This document shows positions 1 to 9,145 of a stretch of DNA of 35,977 nucleotides, one piece after another (position 1 is the stretch's first letter; each line of letters begins with the position of its first letter). Location of the stretch: positions 1-35,977 of the forward strand of contig JAKQNG010000144.1 in assembly GCA_029565915.1 (NCBI GenBank). Reading direction: 5' to 3'. A program made the translations under genes and the position numbers. The notes beneath the pieces are model-generated. The model was given only the letters and a program-made list of their open reading frames with translations. It had not been told where the DNA came from and made no database searches. This DNA comes from Deltaproteobacteria bacterium. Lineage in GTDB: Bacteria > Myxococcota_A > Polyangia > JAAYKL01.

Positions 1-158
1 CGTCGGCCATCATCGGCATCATCGTGCACGAAGGCGTGGCCATCATCCCCGGCGGAAACGACATCATCAATCCCGGGGACCACGTGTTTGTATTCACGGA
101 AAAGTCGGCCATCAAACAGCTCGAAAAGCTGATGACCGTCAGCCTCGACTTCTTCTGA
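1..158 (+). CDS. trkA: TrkA-type potassium uptake protein, C-terminal end (partial)
   Basis: The window opens inside this gene; only the last 51 codons (frame starting at base 3) and the TGA at 156-158 are present. The visible segment has the pattern of a TrkA_C (RCK_C) domain: a hydrophobic strand, IIPGGNDIINPGDHVFVF, then a helix ending in EKLMTVSLDFF. TrkA is the peripheral NAD(H)-binding regulatory subunit of Trk potassium transporters on the cytoplasmic face of the inner membrane. The short tail ending in two aromatic residues suits TrkA better than a fused transporter. Other TrkA_C proteins cannot be excluded because the Rossmann domains lie outside the window. It is separated from thiC by about 150 bases with no gene and no TPP riboswitch that I can see. 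Confidence 0.72.
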   Translation, partial: SAIIGIIVHEGVAIIPGGNDIINPGDHVFVFTEKSAIKQLEKLMTVSLDFF

Positions 159-309
159 CGCAAGAGCAATCGCTCAAACCTGGAAAACACCCCGACGGGC
201 GCTGCGAAAAACCTTTCGCCTTTCCGTGTGATCCCCCAGCGGCATCCCATATCCGGTTTGCTTCCTCCCGGTCGCTGGACTATAAGTGCCGACAACAGAA
301 GGAGCGTTC

Positions 310-1632
<1,323 letters not shown>

Positions 1633-1635
1633 CCA

Positions 1636-2427
1636 TTGTTCCTGTGTCGCCTGAAACCCGCGGAGATCATTTCGAGCCGGCAGAAGGTCATCGGATTCTG
1701 GGGCGCGCCGCCCGCCCACGCGCTGGAACAGGCGGCCGAACGGTTTCCCGGCGCGGGCTTTCTTGATCTGGATGTGTTTTTCGGTGCGCCGGTGTCCGGC
1801 GTGCTGCCGGACGCTTACTGCCACATCATCCGCAACTGCATCGACAACGCTCTGTGGCTGGGGGATCGCCTCGTCGCCGTGGTGGCGGCCTGCGGCGAAG
1901 AAAAATGCGACGCGGGGCGCTACGCGGCAGCCCTGCTGGCCGCCCGGGGCATCGAGGTGATCGCCACGGTGAATCCGAACCGGCAGCGGACTGCCCAGCC
2001 CCTCCTGTGCGAGGCAAAGGGCCCGTTGAAGAAACGCGCCATCCGCATCATGGAATCCATTGTGGAGCCCCTTTCGGACCGGGAGCGGAACGCCGCATTC
2101 ATGACCCGGTGCACACCCACCGTGGGGTTCTGGGGCACACCGCCCCATCCCATCGAAGTGCTGGAGCTTTTTCCCGACACCACCCACATCTTCGGCTGGA
2201 CGAGGTGCGTGGAAATGGGCGTCCCCGCGGACCTGGAGCTGGAGCGGCAGGTGCCCGGCGACCTGCCCATCGTGTTCTTTTCTCAGGGGTTCTGCGCCAA
2301 GGCGATGATCGCCCGGGAGCTGGCAAAACAGTACAGCGGCATGTACGTGGACGTGCACGACCAGATGCACGCGGCGACCATGGCGAAAATTGAGGCCTTC
2401 ATCCGGCTGTCGGGGGGGCGGCAATGA
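1636..2427 (+). CDS. Uncharacterised cysteine-containing protein paired with HgdC-like ATPase
   Basis: A 263-residue soluble protein that I do not recognise with confidence. It has two halves, each opening with a G-F-W-G-x-P-P motif (residues 20-26 and 164-170), which suggests an internal duplication. Eight or so cysteines are spread along it, including C-X5-C around VLPDAYCHIIRNC and C-X4-C in AACGEEKC, and further single cysteines in the second half. The layout, and the HgdC-like ATPase encoded next, faintly recall the cluster-bearing HgdB/BcrC-type partners of such activators, but it is shorter and that link is inference. The likely start is TTG at 1636, four bases after the thiC stop, with GAGGGG overlapping the end of thiC as a possible ribosome site. 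It overlaps the next gene by ATGA, implying translational coupling. Confidence 0.82.
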   Translation: MFLCRLKPAEIISSRQKVIGFWGAPPAHALEQAAERFPGAGFLDLDVFFGAPVSGVLPDAYCHIIRNCIDNALWLGDRLVAVVAACGEEKCDAGRYAAALLAARGIEVIATVNPNRQRTAQPLLCEAKGPLKKRAIRIMESIVEPLSDRERNAAFMTRCTPTVGFWGTPPHPIEVLELFPDTTHIFGWTRCVEMGVPADLELERQVPGDLPIVFFSQGFCAKAMIARELAKQYSGMYVDVHDQMHAATMAKIEAFIRLSGGRQ

Positions 2428-3125
2428 AATTCGCGGACGCGGGCAGCTCGTTCTGCAAGACGTTTTCCCCCGGCGACGGAGCGGTCACCATCGTGCCGTC
2501 GCGGACCATGGCCCGCAGCGAGGAACGATTTGACTGGGGGACCGGCCACACGGCCCGGCGTTTGTCGGACCACTACGAAAACGATCTCATTTCCCTCTCG
2601 AAGGGCAGCCTCGCCCTGGTGGACGAGGACGATTTCACCGTGCTCGATCTGGGCAGCCGGGACGCCAAGCTGGTGTCCTTTGCAGGCCGGCGGCCCGTGA
2701 AGCTGGACTGGTCCGTGGGCTGCGCGGCGGCCACCGGCGCCACGGTGGAGATGCTCGGCCGCTTTTACGAGGTGGACTTTGCCCGGGTGCCCATCGGCGA
2801 TGAATGGACGTCCGTCACCTGCGGCACCTACGCGGTGGAGCGGATCATGGACGCCGTGTCCGGCGGCGAGGACGAAAGCGCGGCCATCGGACGCTTCATC
2901 CACGGCCTCGCGCGCAACGTCTTCGCGTTTTCCGGATCCCCCGATCGGCTGTACCTGTCGGGCGGATTCACACAGAACCCGGCGTTCATGGCTGCCCTGC
3001 GCCGCTACGCGCAGGTGATTCCCCTGGGCCGCACGGTGCCCCTCGCGGGCCTGTGGGCCTTTGCGGCGGAACGAGACAGCGCCCTCGGCCCCGTTCCCTT
3101 TGCCCTGCGACCACCGACGCCATGA
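2424..3125 (+). CDS. BadF/BadG/BcrA/BcrD-family ATPase (2-hydroxyacyl-CoA dehydratase activator-like)
   Basis: A 233-residue ASKHA-fold ATPase of the HgdC type. In this family a homodimer bridged by one [4Fe-4S] cluster uses ATP hydrolysis to deliver an electron at very low potential to a partner protein. Visible features are phosphate loop 1 (DAGSSFCK, residues 5-12), the second phosphate motif LDLGSRDAK, the ligand segment GCAAATGATVE with Cys100, the second ligand Cys133 in VTCGTYAVERI, and the adenosine loop LYLSGGFTQNPAF. Cys100 and Cys133 align with the two cluster ligands of HgdC. It is slightly shorter than HgdC (about 260). It overlaps its neighbours by ATGA on both sides. No HgdAB, benzoyl-CoA reductase or other known client is nearby, so its partner is probably the 1636 protein or the thiC product (inference). 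Confidence 0.88.
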   Translation: MKFADAGSSFCKTFSPGDGAVTIVPSRTMARSEERFDWGTGHTARRLSDHYENDLISLSKGSLALVDEDDFTVLDLGSRDAKLVSFAGRRPVKLDWSVGCAAATGATVEMLGRFYEVDFARVPIGDEWTSVTCGTYAVERIMDAVSGGEDESAAIGRFIHGLARNVFAFSGSPDRLYLSGGFTQNPAFMAALRRYAQVIPLGRTVPLAGLWAFAAERDSALGPVPFALRPPTP

Positions 3126-3658
3126 CCGGCATCGCCTTTGTCCGCTGCGCCGCCGCGCCCGACCGGATCCGCACGGGCATCCATCCGTCCCTCTTCGGCC
3201 CGATCTTCATCGCCCTGCGGGAGGAGGGCATCGCCGCGTTGCAGTTTATCGACGACAACCCCGATTCCGTGGCGCTCGGGCGCCGCATGTGGCCGGCGGT
3301 GCAGGTGTCGGCCGATCCGGAGCGGACCGCCGCGGTGGCAAAGGGCCTGTTTCGTCCAGACCCGCGCGGATGGTCGGTGGCGGTAGAGGGAACGAACTTC
3401 CAGGCCGCCGTGTGGCGTGCCCTGCTGGACATTCCCCGGGGCACCGTGCGCAGCTATGTGGAAGTGGCGCGATCCATGGGCCGATCAGACAACTGTGCCC
3501 GGGCGGTGGGCGGCGCCGTGGCTGCAAACCCCGTGGCGGTCCTCATTCCCTGTCACCGGGTGGTCCGCGCGGACGGCCGCATGGGCGGATACCGGTGGGG
3601 AGTGGACCGCAAGCGCCTCCTGCTGAAACAGGAGGGCATCGAAAGTCCGGATTACTGA
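3122..3658 (+). CDS. ogt: Methylated-DNA--[protein]-cysteine S-methyltransferase
   Basis: A 178-residue O6-alkylguanine-DNA alkyltransferase, which repairs O6-methylguanine by irreversible transfer of the alkyl group to its own cysteine. The active-site block is LIPCHRVVRADG with nucleophile Cys144. It is preceded by GTVRSYVEVA (helix-turn-helix with the base-flipping Arg region) and ARAVGGAVAANP (the Asn hinge), and followed by GGYRWGVDRKRLLL. The N-terminal 80 residues form the usual poorly conserved ribonuclease-H-like domain. The open frame extends upstream to 2804, but the ATG at 3122 overlaps the previous stop (ATGA) and gives the family's normal length. It closes the thiC-like cluster; a functional link to the upstream genes is not obvious. 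Confidence 0.93.
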   Translation: MTGIAFVRCAAAPDRIRTGIHPSLFGPIFIALREEGIAALQFIDDNPDSVALGRRMWPAVQVSADPERTAAVAKGLFRPDPRGWSVAVEGTNFQAAVWRALLDIPRGTVRSYVEVARSMGRSDNCARAVGGAVAANPVAVLIPCHRVVRADGRMGGYRWGVDRKRLLLKQEGIESPDY

Positions 3659-3674
3659 ACCGATTAATGATATA

Positions 3675-3680
3675 TATGAT
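3675..3680 (+). promoter_or_regulatory. Possible -10 element upstream of the Gly-rich lipoprotein pair
   Basis: TATGAT lies in a short AT-rich island (3661-3690) of an otherwise GC-rich window, about 40 bases before the ATG at 3719. No convincing -35 hexamer is present at 16-18 bases, so this is tentative. Confidence 0.3.
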
Positions 3681-3718
3681 TACCTTAAATGGACCGGATT
3701 GAAGAACGGAACCTCCCC

Positions 3719-6277
3719 ATGACCATGCGCTCCGCCCTGTTTCTGTCGTTGGTCACTCTGGCCGCCTGCGGAAAGGCGGAGCCCCACCTGTATCCGCCGG
3801 AACCTCTGGACACGGGCGGACTCGAGCGCTGTGACGGCGTGGACAACGACAGCGACAAATTCGTCGATGAGGACTTCCGCGTCGGGAACGACTATCTGTC
3901 CGACGATCACTGCGGCGTGTGTCACGCGGCCTGTACGGCGGACGACGTGCGCACGGCGGTGGCGTGCCGGCTGATCGGCGGGGTTCCCGTCTGCGCGGCC
4001 ACGGCCTGTGCGGCGAACTACGCATTGACGGACGATGGCCGGTGCGTGGCGCTGGCACCCCTCCTGTGCGCGCCCTGCTTCGACGACGGCGACTGCGGAG
4101 GGCTGCCCTTCACCCGCTGTGCGGACATCGGCGGGGAGCTGCGCTGCACCGTGACCTGCGACGTGTCCTGTCCGGACGGCACCCTCTGCAGCAACGGTGT
4201 CTGCAGGCCCCGCTCCGCGTCCTGCCGGTGCAACCCCGGCGATTCGTTCACCATGGGTTGCGCCATCGAAACCGCGGACGGCACCTGCGCCGGAGTGGCG
4301 ACCTGCGACGACGGCGTGCTGTCCAACTGCGCGGGCACGGCGGACATCTGCGACGGCGTGGACAACGACTGCAACGGTACGGCGGACGACGACTTCGTCA
4401 ACGACGCCGGCTACTACACCGCCAGCATTCACCACTGCGGCGCCTGCGGTGTCGACTGCACGGCGGCGGAGCCCGGCACGGACGACCTCATCTGCGGCGG
4501 TCCGGCCATCGATCCCGTCTGCACCATCCGCTGCGCGGACATCCTGGACGGGGTGCAGCCGGGGGATTTTGTGGACGCGGACCTCATCTCCTTCAACGGA
4601 TGCGAGTGTCCGGTGGTATCCCTGTCGGACGCCCCCGGTCCCGTGGACGGGTCCTTTCCCATCGATTCGAACTGTGACGGGGCGGACGGCGTGGTCGACG
4701 AGGGCGTCTACGTGTCCGTCTACGGCAGTCCGGACAACCCCGGCTCCCCGCGGCGTCCCATGTCCTCCATCAACGATGCGGTGGCGCTGGCCGCCCAATC
4801 CCTCGAGACATCAATGCCCCGGCCCCACGTGTACATCGCCGGAGGCAATTACCGCGAAACGGTGGAGCTGGCGCAAGGCGTGTTCCTCCACGGCGGTTAC
4901 GGCGACGACTTTCTCTCCCTGTCGGCGGACGCCCATCCCACGGTGGTCACGGCGCCGGGCTTTGACGACGCGTTCCTGGGTGCGGCGCTGGTGGCAGAGG
5001 CGGTGGGGTGGTCTGACGAGGGAACCGGCGCGGAGGGCATTCATTTTGTCGGTGCCTCATCCACGACGGCAGGGTTGCCGGCAGTGGGGGTCCTCCTGCA
5101 GGACTGTGGCAGCTGGTTTTATCTGGTGCGATCTTCTGTGACGGCGGGTTCCGGCGCGGACGGGGCCCACGGAACCAACGGGGCCAACGGCGCGGCGGCC
5201 GCAGATGGGGCAGACGGCGGACGACCCGCGGTCGCAGATGAAAATGCCGCCCACGCCTGCCTGTTCACCGACGACAACGCCGTTCCGGGGGGCAGCGGCG
5301 GGGCCAATGTCTGCGGCGGCGTCAGCGCCGGCGGCGGTCGAGGGGGCACGTCCCGCTGTCCGGAGAGCATCTATCACGTGCAGGAAGGCGGCAGCCCGGG
5401 CGGTGGCAGCGCCGGTGGGTCCGGTGGTCAGGGCGGTTACGACGCGCGGGCGCCCCTCTATTCCTACGAAGGATGCCCTCAGTCGGTGTGCTGCGGACTC
5501 GCGGACTTCATTGTCGACGGAGCCTACAGCACCTCCGGGGACGGGGCCAACGGCGGCAGCGGCACGCCCGGGTCCGGAGGCGCCGGTTGTTCGGAATCGC
5601 TGGGAGTGATTTCTGCCGGTATCTGGGGGCCGGGAGGGGCTTCCTACGGCAGCAGCGGTACCGCGGGCGGTGGAGGGGGCGGCGGCGGTGCGGGGGGCAG
5701 CGCCCTTGTGGAATGGCAGGCGGGATGCACGTTTGCCGACGGCATCGGCGGTGGTGGTGGTGGTGGCGGCGGCGGCGGATGTGGCGGCAACGGCGGTCAA
5801 CCGGGTCGGGCGGGGAGCCCTTCCATCGGCATTCTGGTCCAGTACACGGATGGCGCAGAACGGCCGGCGTCACCCTGGACGCTGGCGGATCTGACCATCC
5901 GCACCGCGTCGGGCGGCAACGGCGGCAGCGGCGGCAATGGGGGCAACGGCGGTTCCGGCGGCACCGGTGGGCAGGGCGGCGCACTGCAGCCCGACGAACA
6001 GACGATCCCCACCCTGTCCGCGGCCACGGCGGGCGGGCGGGGTGGTTCCGGCGGCACGGGGGGCAGCGGCGGCGGTGGCGGCGGCGGTTGTGGAGGGTCC
6101 GCGGTGGGCATCTGGCTCGACAAGGACGCGGGCAGCTTTCCGGGCATCGTTGCGGCGCTGCGAAATGCCAACAGTTTCATTTCCGGGACGGGGGGCAGCG
6201 GCGGGGACGGGGGCGGCGGCAACACCCCGGGAGGCGCCGGAGCGGCCGGGGAGGTGACGGATGTCCATGCGGATTGA
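3719..6277 (+). CDS. Gly-rich lipoprotein with MopE-type motifs and DUF1565-like segment (paralogue 1)
   Basis: An 852-residue predicted surface lipoprotein. After MTMRSALFLSLVTLAAC (lipobox LAAC) come two motifs of the MopE-like putative metal-binding family, CDGVDNDSDKFVDEDF and CDGVDNDCNGTADDDF. A Cys-rich stretch resembling extracellular disulfide modules follows. Next is a DUF1565-like block (YGSPDNPGSPRRP, then HVYIAGGNYRETVEL) typical of parallel beta-helix openings. The last 380 residues or so are dominated by GG-x-GG repeats, with poly-Gly runs up to nine long and scattered Cys. The ATG at 3719 is preferred over 3689 because it places the signal peptide at the N-terminus; 3725 is also possible. 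The 3' end overlaps the paralogue at 6261 by 17 bases. Function unknown; adhesion, metal binding or matrix structure are possible. Confidence 0.88.
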   Translation: MTMRSALFLSLVTLAACGKAEPHLYPPEPLDTGGLERCDGVDNDSDKFVDEDFRVGNDYLSDDHCGVCHAACTADDVRTAVACRLIGGVPVCAATACAANYALTDDGRCVALAPLLCAPCFDDGDCGGLPFTRCADIGGELRCTVTCDVSCPDGTLCSNGVCRPRSASCRCNPGDSFTMGCAIETADGTCAGVATCDDGVLSNCAGTADICDGVDNDCNGTADDDFVNDAGYYTASIHHCGACGVDCTAAEPGTDDLICGGPAIDPVCTIRCADILDGVQPGDFVDADLISFNGCECPVVSLSDAPGPVDGSFPIDSNCDGADGVVDEGVYVSVYGSPDNPGSPRRPMSSINDAVALAAQSLETSMPRPHVYIAGGNYRETVELAQGVFLHGGYGDDFLSLSADAHPTVVTAPGFDDAFLGAALVAEAVGWSDEGTGAEGIHFVGASSTTAGLPAVGVLLQDCGSWFYLVRSSVTAGSGADGAHGTNGANGAAAADGADGGRPAVADENAAHACLFTDDNAVPGGSGGANVCGGVSAGGGRGGTSRCPESIYHVQEGGSPGGGSAGGSGGQGGYDARAPLYSYEGCPQSVCCGLADFIVDGAYSTSGDGANGGSGTPGSGGAGCSESLGVISAGIWGPGGASYGSSGTAGGGGGGGGAGGSALVEWQAGCTFADGIGGGGGGGGGGGCGGNGGQPGRAGSPSIGILVQYTDGAERPASPWTLADLTIRTASGGNGGSGGNGGNGGSGGTGGQGGALQPDEQTIPTLSAATAGGRGGSGGTGGSGGGGGGGCGGSAVGIWLDKDAGSFPGIVAALRNANSFISGTGGSGGDGGGGNTPGGAGAAGEVTDVHAD

Positions 6278-8816
6278 GCGACTGCTCCTGTGCGCGGGCC
6301 TCCTGCTCACCGCCTGCTATCAGGCCGCGGAGGGACGGGAGGAGACCTGCAACTACGAAGACGACGATCTGGACGGGATGGTCGACAACGGATTTGTCAG
6401 CGACAGCGGCACCTACAGTTCGCCGAAACACTGCGGCGCCTGCGGGCGGGACTGCCGGGACCTGCTGCCCACGGCGGAAACGGTGCGCTGCGCGGTCCGG
6501 CCCGGGGGCGCCGTGTGCGAGGTGGTCTCCTGTCCGCCGGGCACCCGACCGGAGGGGACGGAGCGGTGCGTGCCCGACGGCGTCGCCCTCTGCCTGCCCT
6601 GCGGATCAGACCGGGACTGCGCGGCGGTGGATTCCCGGTCGACCTGCATCGCCCTCGACACCGGAAACTTCTGCCTTCCCGGCTGCGCATCCGACGGGGA
6701 CTGCCCCGACGGGTTCACCTGCCACGCCGGTGGAAACGGTTCCACCTGCCGGCCCCGGACGGGGCTGTGCGGATGCGGACCCGAAGACGCCGGCGACACG
6801 ATGGCCTGTCTGGTGGCGGATCCCGGAAACACCCTGTTTTGTCCGGGCCAGGCGATCTGCGACGGGGAGACATTGTCGCCCTGCGTGGTCATCGCGACGG
6901 AGAGCTGCGACGGCGCGGACAATGACTGCGACGGCCTGACGGACGAGGATTTTGCGGTGGACGGGCAGTACCTCCACGACGAGCACTGCGGCGCCTGCCA
7001 CGTTCCCTGCTACGCGACGGCCCCGCACCTGCAGTCCTCCTGCCGGTCCGTGGACGGGGTTCCTGCCTGCGTGCGGGAATGCGAAGAGGGCTTCCTCGAC
7101 ATGGACGGGTCTCTCCTGACGGGCTGTGAATGCGTATTCACCGCCGGCACGTGGCCCCCTTCCGCCCACGGCGTGGACGGGGACTGCGACGGCGACATCG
7201 ACGACACCGGCGACTGGGTGTACGTGTCCCCGGGCGGTCTCGACACAAACCCGGGCACCCTTGCCGCCCCAGTGCGGACCATCGATCGGGGAATGGCCCT
7301 GGCCGCCGCAAAGGATCGGGTCGTGTTCGTGGCCGGGGGCGACTATGCCGAAACGGTGTCCCTGCGCAACGGCGTGTCCGTATTCGGCGGCTACCGGGCG
7401 GATTTCGGCGACCGGGACCTCGTGTTCTTCACTTCCTTCATCACCGGCGGACCGTCAAACGGCGGCCTGCCCTCCCTCATTGCGCAGGACATCGACCAGT
7501 TCACGGAATTTGCGGGATTTACCGTGGACGGATCGGACGCTCTGTCGGCGGGACAGGGATCGACGGCCGTTGTTGTGGAGAACAGTACGGACGCTCTGCA
7601 CCTGCGGGATCTGATCGTGGCACCGGGCAACGGCTCGGACGGCGCTAACGGCACCCCGGCGGCCTCGGTGCTGGCGCAGATGGGCATTGCCTCTCTGGCT
7701 TCCTTGAACGGCGTGAACGGCGCGGCCGGACAGGACGGATTTTCGGCGGGCACCGCATTCTGTGCGAATCAGTCAACCGCCCAGGCGACGGGGGGCGTAA
7801 AAGTGTGCCCCACGGACGGGTCCACCATCTCCGGTGGGCACGGCGGGCGATCGGTCTGTCCGGCCACCGGATGCGTCATCGATCTGCCCTGCGGCAACGC
7901 GGGGTGCTCGGATTTCACGGTGAACGGCGTGTGCGATTTTGCCGCGGTGTACGCGGATGCGGTGCCCAATCCCACCGCTTCGCCCGGGCAGGGGACCGCT
8001 CCCGGCGCGGCCGGCGACGTGACCTTCGACGCGCCCACTACGCGCTACAACAGCAATTTCTGCGACGACAACCCCACCCTGCGGCGGGAAGGGGACGACG
8101 GCGGCGACGGCGGACGGGGCACGGACGGCGGCGGCGGCCAGGGCGGCCTGTCCTGGAATGCGGTGTTCAACGGGGCGACGGGCCTGTGGGTCGCGGCGGA
8201 CGGCACGGACGGCAGCGGTGGCACCAACGGCAGCGGGGGCGGCGGCGGAACAGCGGGAAACGGTTACGACGTCCTCAGCGGTTCCAACGCGGGCTGGGAT
8301 CAGCTCGGCGGCGCCGGGGGCGGTGGCGGCAGCGGCGGCTGCGGGATGCCGGGGGGACGGCGCGGACGCGGCGGCGGCAGCGTCATCGGCGTGGTGCTGA
8401 TCCTGACGGACACCGTCGGTCCGGTGTTCGAAAACGTGCAGGTGGTGCCCGGGGAGCCCGGCGACGGCGGCAACGGTGGCAGCGGTGCCGGGGGCGGTGC
8501 GGCGGGCAACGGCGGGATGGGCGGCGACGGCAATTTCTGGTGCGCGCGCAACGGCGGGCGGGGCGGCGACGGCGGGCGGGGCGGCGCGGGAGGAGGAGGC
8601 GGCGGCGGGGCCGGCGGCAGCGTGTCCGGTTTCCACGTGGTATTTCAAGGTCCCCTGAGCGACGGCGAGCTGCTGTACTGGCAATTGCTGCAGGAGAACA
8701 ACCGGGTGGACGCCCTTCCCCAGCCCGGCCGGGGTGGCGCCGGGGGCTATTCGCCCGGCCAGTCCGGCACAAGGGGCGCCGATGGCACCGCCACCGCCTT
8801 CCGCCTGATCTTCTGA
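6261..8816 (+). CDS. Gly-rich lipoprotein with MopE-type motifs and DUF1565-like segment (paralogue 2)
   Basis: An 851-residue paralogue of the preceding protein with the same domain order. It starts with signal peptide MSMRIERLLLCAGLLLTAC (lipobox LTAC). Then come a degenerate and a good MopE-type motif (CNYEDDDLDGMVDNGF, CDGADNDCDGLTDEDF) and Cys-rich modules. A DUF1565-like block follows (SPGGLDTNPGTLAAPVRTID, then VVFVAGGDYAETVSL and GVSVFGGY), and the C-terminal part is Gly-rich. A strong ribosome site GGGGAGG at 6248-6254 is six bases before the ATG at 6261, inside the end of the upstream gene, so the pair is translationally close. The C-terminal 80 residues are less Gly-rich and end in a hydrophobic Phe, as outer-surface proteins often do. 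No enzyme motif was seen. Confidence 0.9.
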   Translation: MSMRIERLLLCAGLLLTACYQAAEGREETCNYEDDDLDGMVDNGFVSDSGTYSSPKHCGACGRDCRDLLPTAETVRCAVRPGGAVCEVVSCPPGTRPEGTERCVPDGVALCLPCGSDRDCAAVDSRSTCIALDTGNFCLPGCASDGDCPDGFTCHAGGNGSTCRPRTGLCGCGPEDAGDTMACLVADPGNTLFCPGQAICDGETLSPCVVIATESCDGADNDCDGLTDEDFAVDGQYLHDEHCGACHVPCYATAPHLQSSCRSVDGVPACVRECEEGFLDMDGSLLTGCECVFTAGTWPPSAHGVDGDCDGDIDDTGDWVYVSPGGLDTNPGTLAAPVRTIDRGMALAAAKDRVVFVAGGDYAETVSLRNGVSVFGGYRADFGDRDLVFFTSFITGGPSNGGLPSLIAQDIDQFTEFAGFTVDGSDALSAGQGSTAVVVENSTDALHLRDLIVAPGNGSDGANGTPAASVLAQMGIASLASLNGVNGAAGQDGFSAGTAFCANQSTAQATGGVKVCPTDGSTISGGHGGRSVCPATGCVIDLPCGNAGCSDFTVNGVCDFAAVYADAVPNPTASPGQGTAPGAAGDVTFDAPTTRYNSNFCDDNPTLRREGDDGGDGGRGTDGGGGQGGLSWNAVFNGATGLWVAADGTDGSGGTNGSGGGGGTAGNGYDVLSGSNAGWDQLGGAGGGGGSGGCGMPGGRRGRGGGSVIGVVLILTDTVGPVFENVQVVPGEPGDGGNGGSGAGGGAAGNGGMGGDGNFWCARNGGRGGDGGRGGAGGGGGGGAGGSVSGFHVVFQGPLSDGELLYWQLLQENNRVDALPQPGRGGAGGYSPGQSGTRGADGTATAFRLIF

Positions 8817-9145
8817 ATTCGCAGAATCCGGGTCGAAGAAATCAGTTCATCGATTTCCGGGATCGCCGCAGCGCGCTCGCCTTCGCAACTGAAACTCGAT
8901 TACAGCGCCGGCGCGTGAGTTGAGAGGCCGACTCGTCGTCATCCCGGCCCCGCCCGTCATCACCGCGAAAGCGGTGATCCATACTGCACGGCAAGGGCAT
9001 GACCTTTTCAACAACGACCGTCACTGCACCCGCACGCATTCAGGCCGATGCTGGCCCTCGATGATCAGAGTTCCCTCGACAGTCTGGCGTTCTGAACCGA
9101 GGCAGATCGCCGACAATCACATTGGGTGCGCGGGGAAATGACTGA
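8817..9145. other. Non-coding gap between convergent genes
   Basis: This 329-base stretch between two genes facing each other holds no gene that I can support. Its only recognisable structure is the GAAA-loop hairpin repeat at 8959-8978. No terminator with a U-run was found for either gene. Confidence 0.6.
8959..8978. repeat. GAAA-tetraloop palindromic interspersed repeat
   Basis: ATCACCGC and GCGGTGAT form a perfect 8-bp stem around a GAAA loop, followed by CCAT. It matches the common style of intergenic palindromes in many proteobacteria, of the general form GTCAT-NCCCGC-GAAA-GCGGGN-ATCCA. A degenerate half-copy (GTCATCCCGGCC) lies just upstream at about 8938. There is no following T-run, so it is unlikely to be an intrinsic terminator. 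It is the only copy in this window. Confidence 0.65.

Noticed and set aside
159-309. TPP riboswitch upstream of thiC
   Set aside because: The conserved CTGAGA and ACC-rich THI-box segments are not present; only a Shine-Dalgarno is convincing.
2804-3121. N-terminal extension of the alkyltransferase
   Set aside because: Overlaps the HgdC-like gene in another frame and is Arg/His-rich; the ATG at 3122 fits family length and the ATGA overlap.
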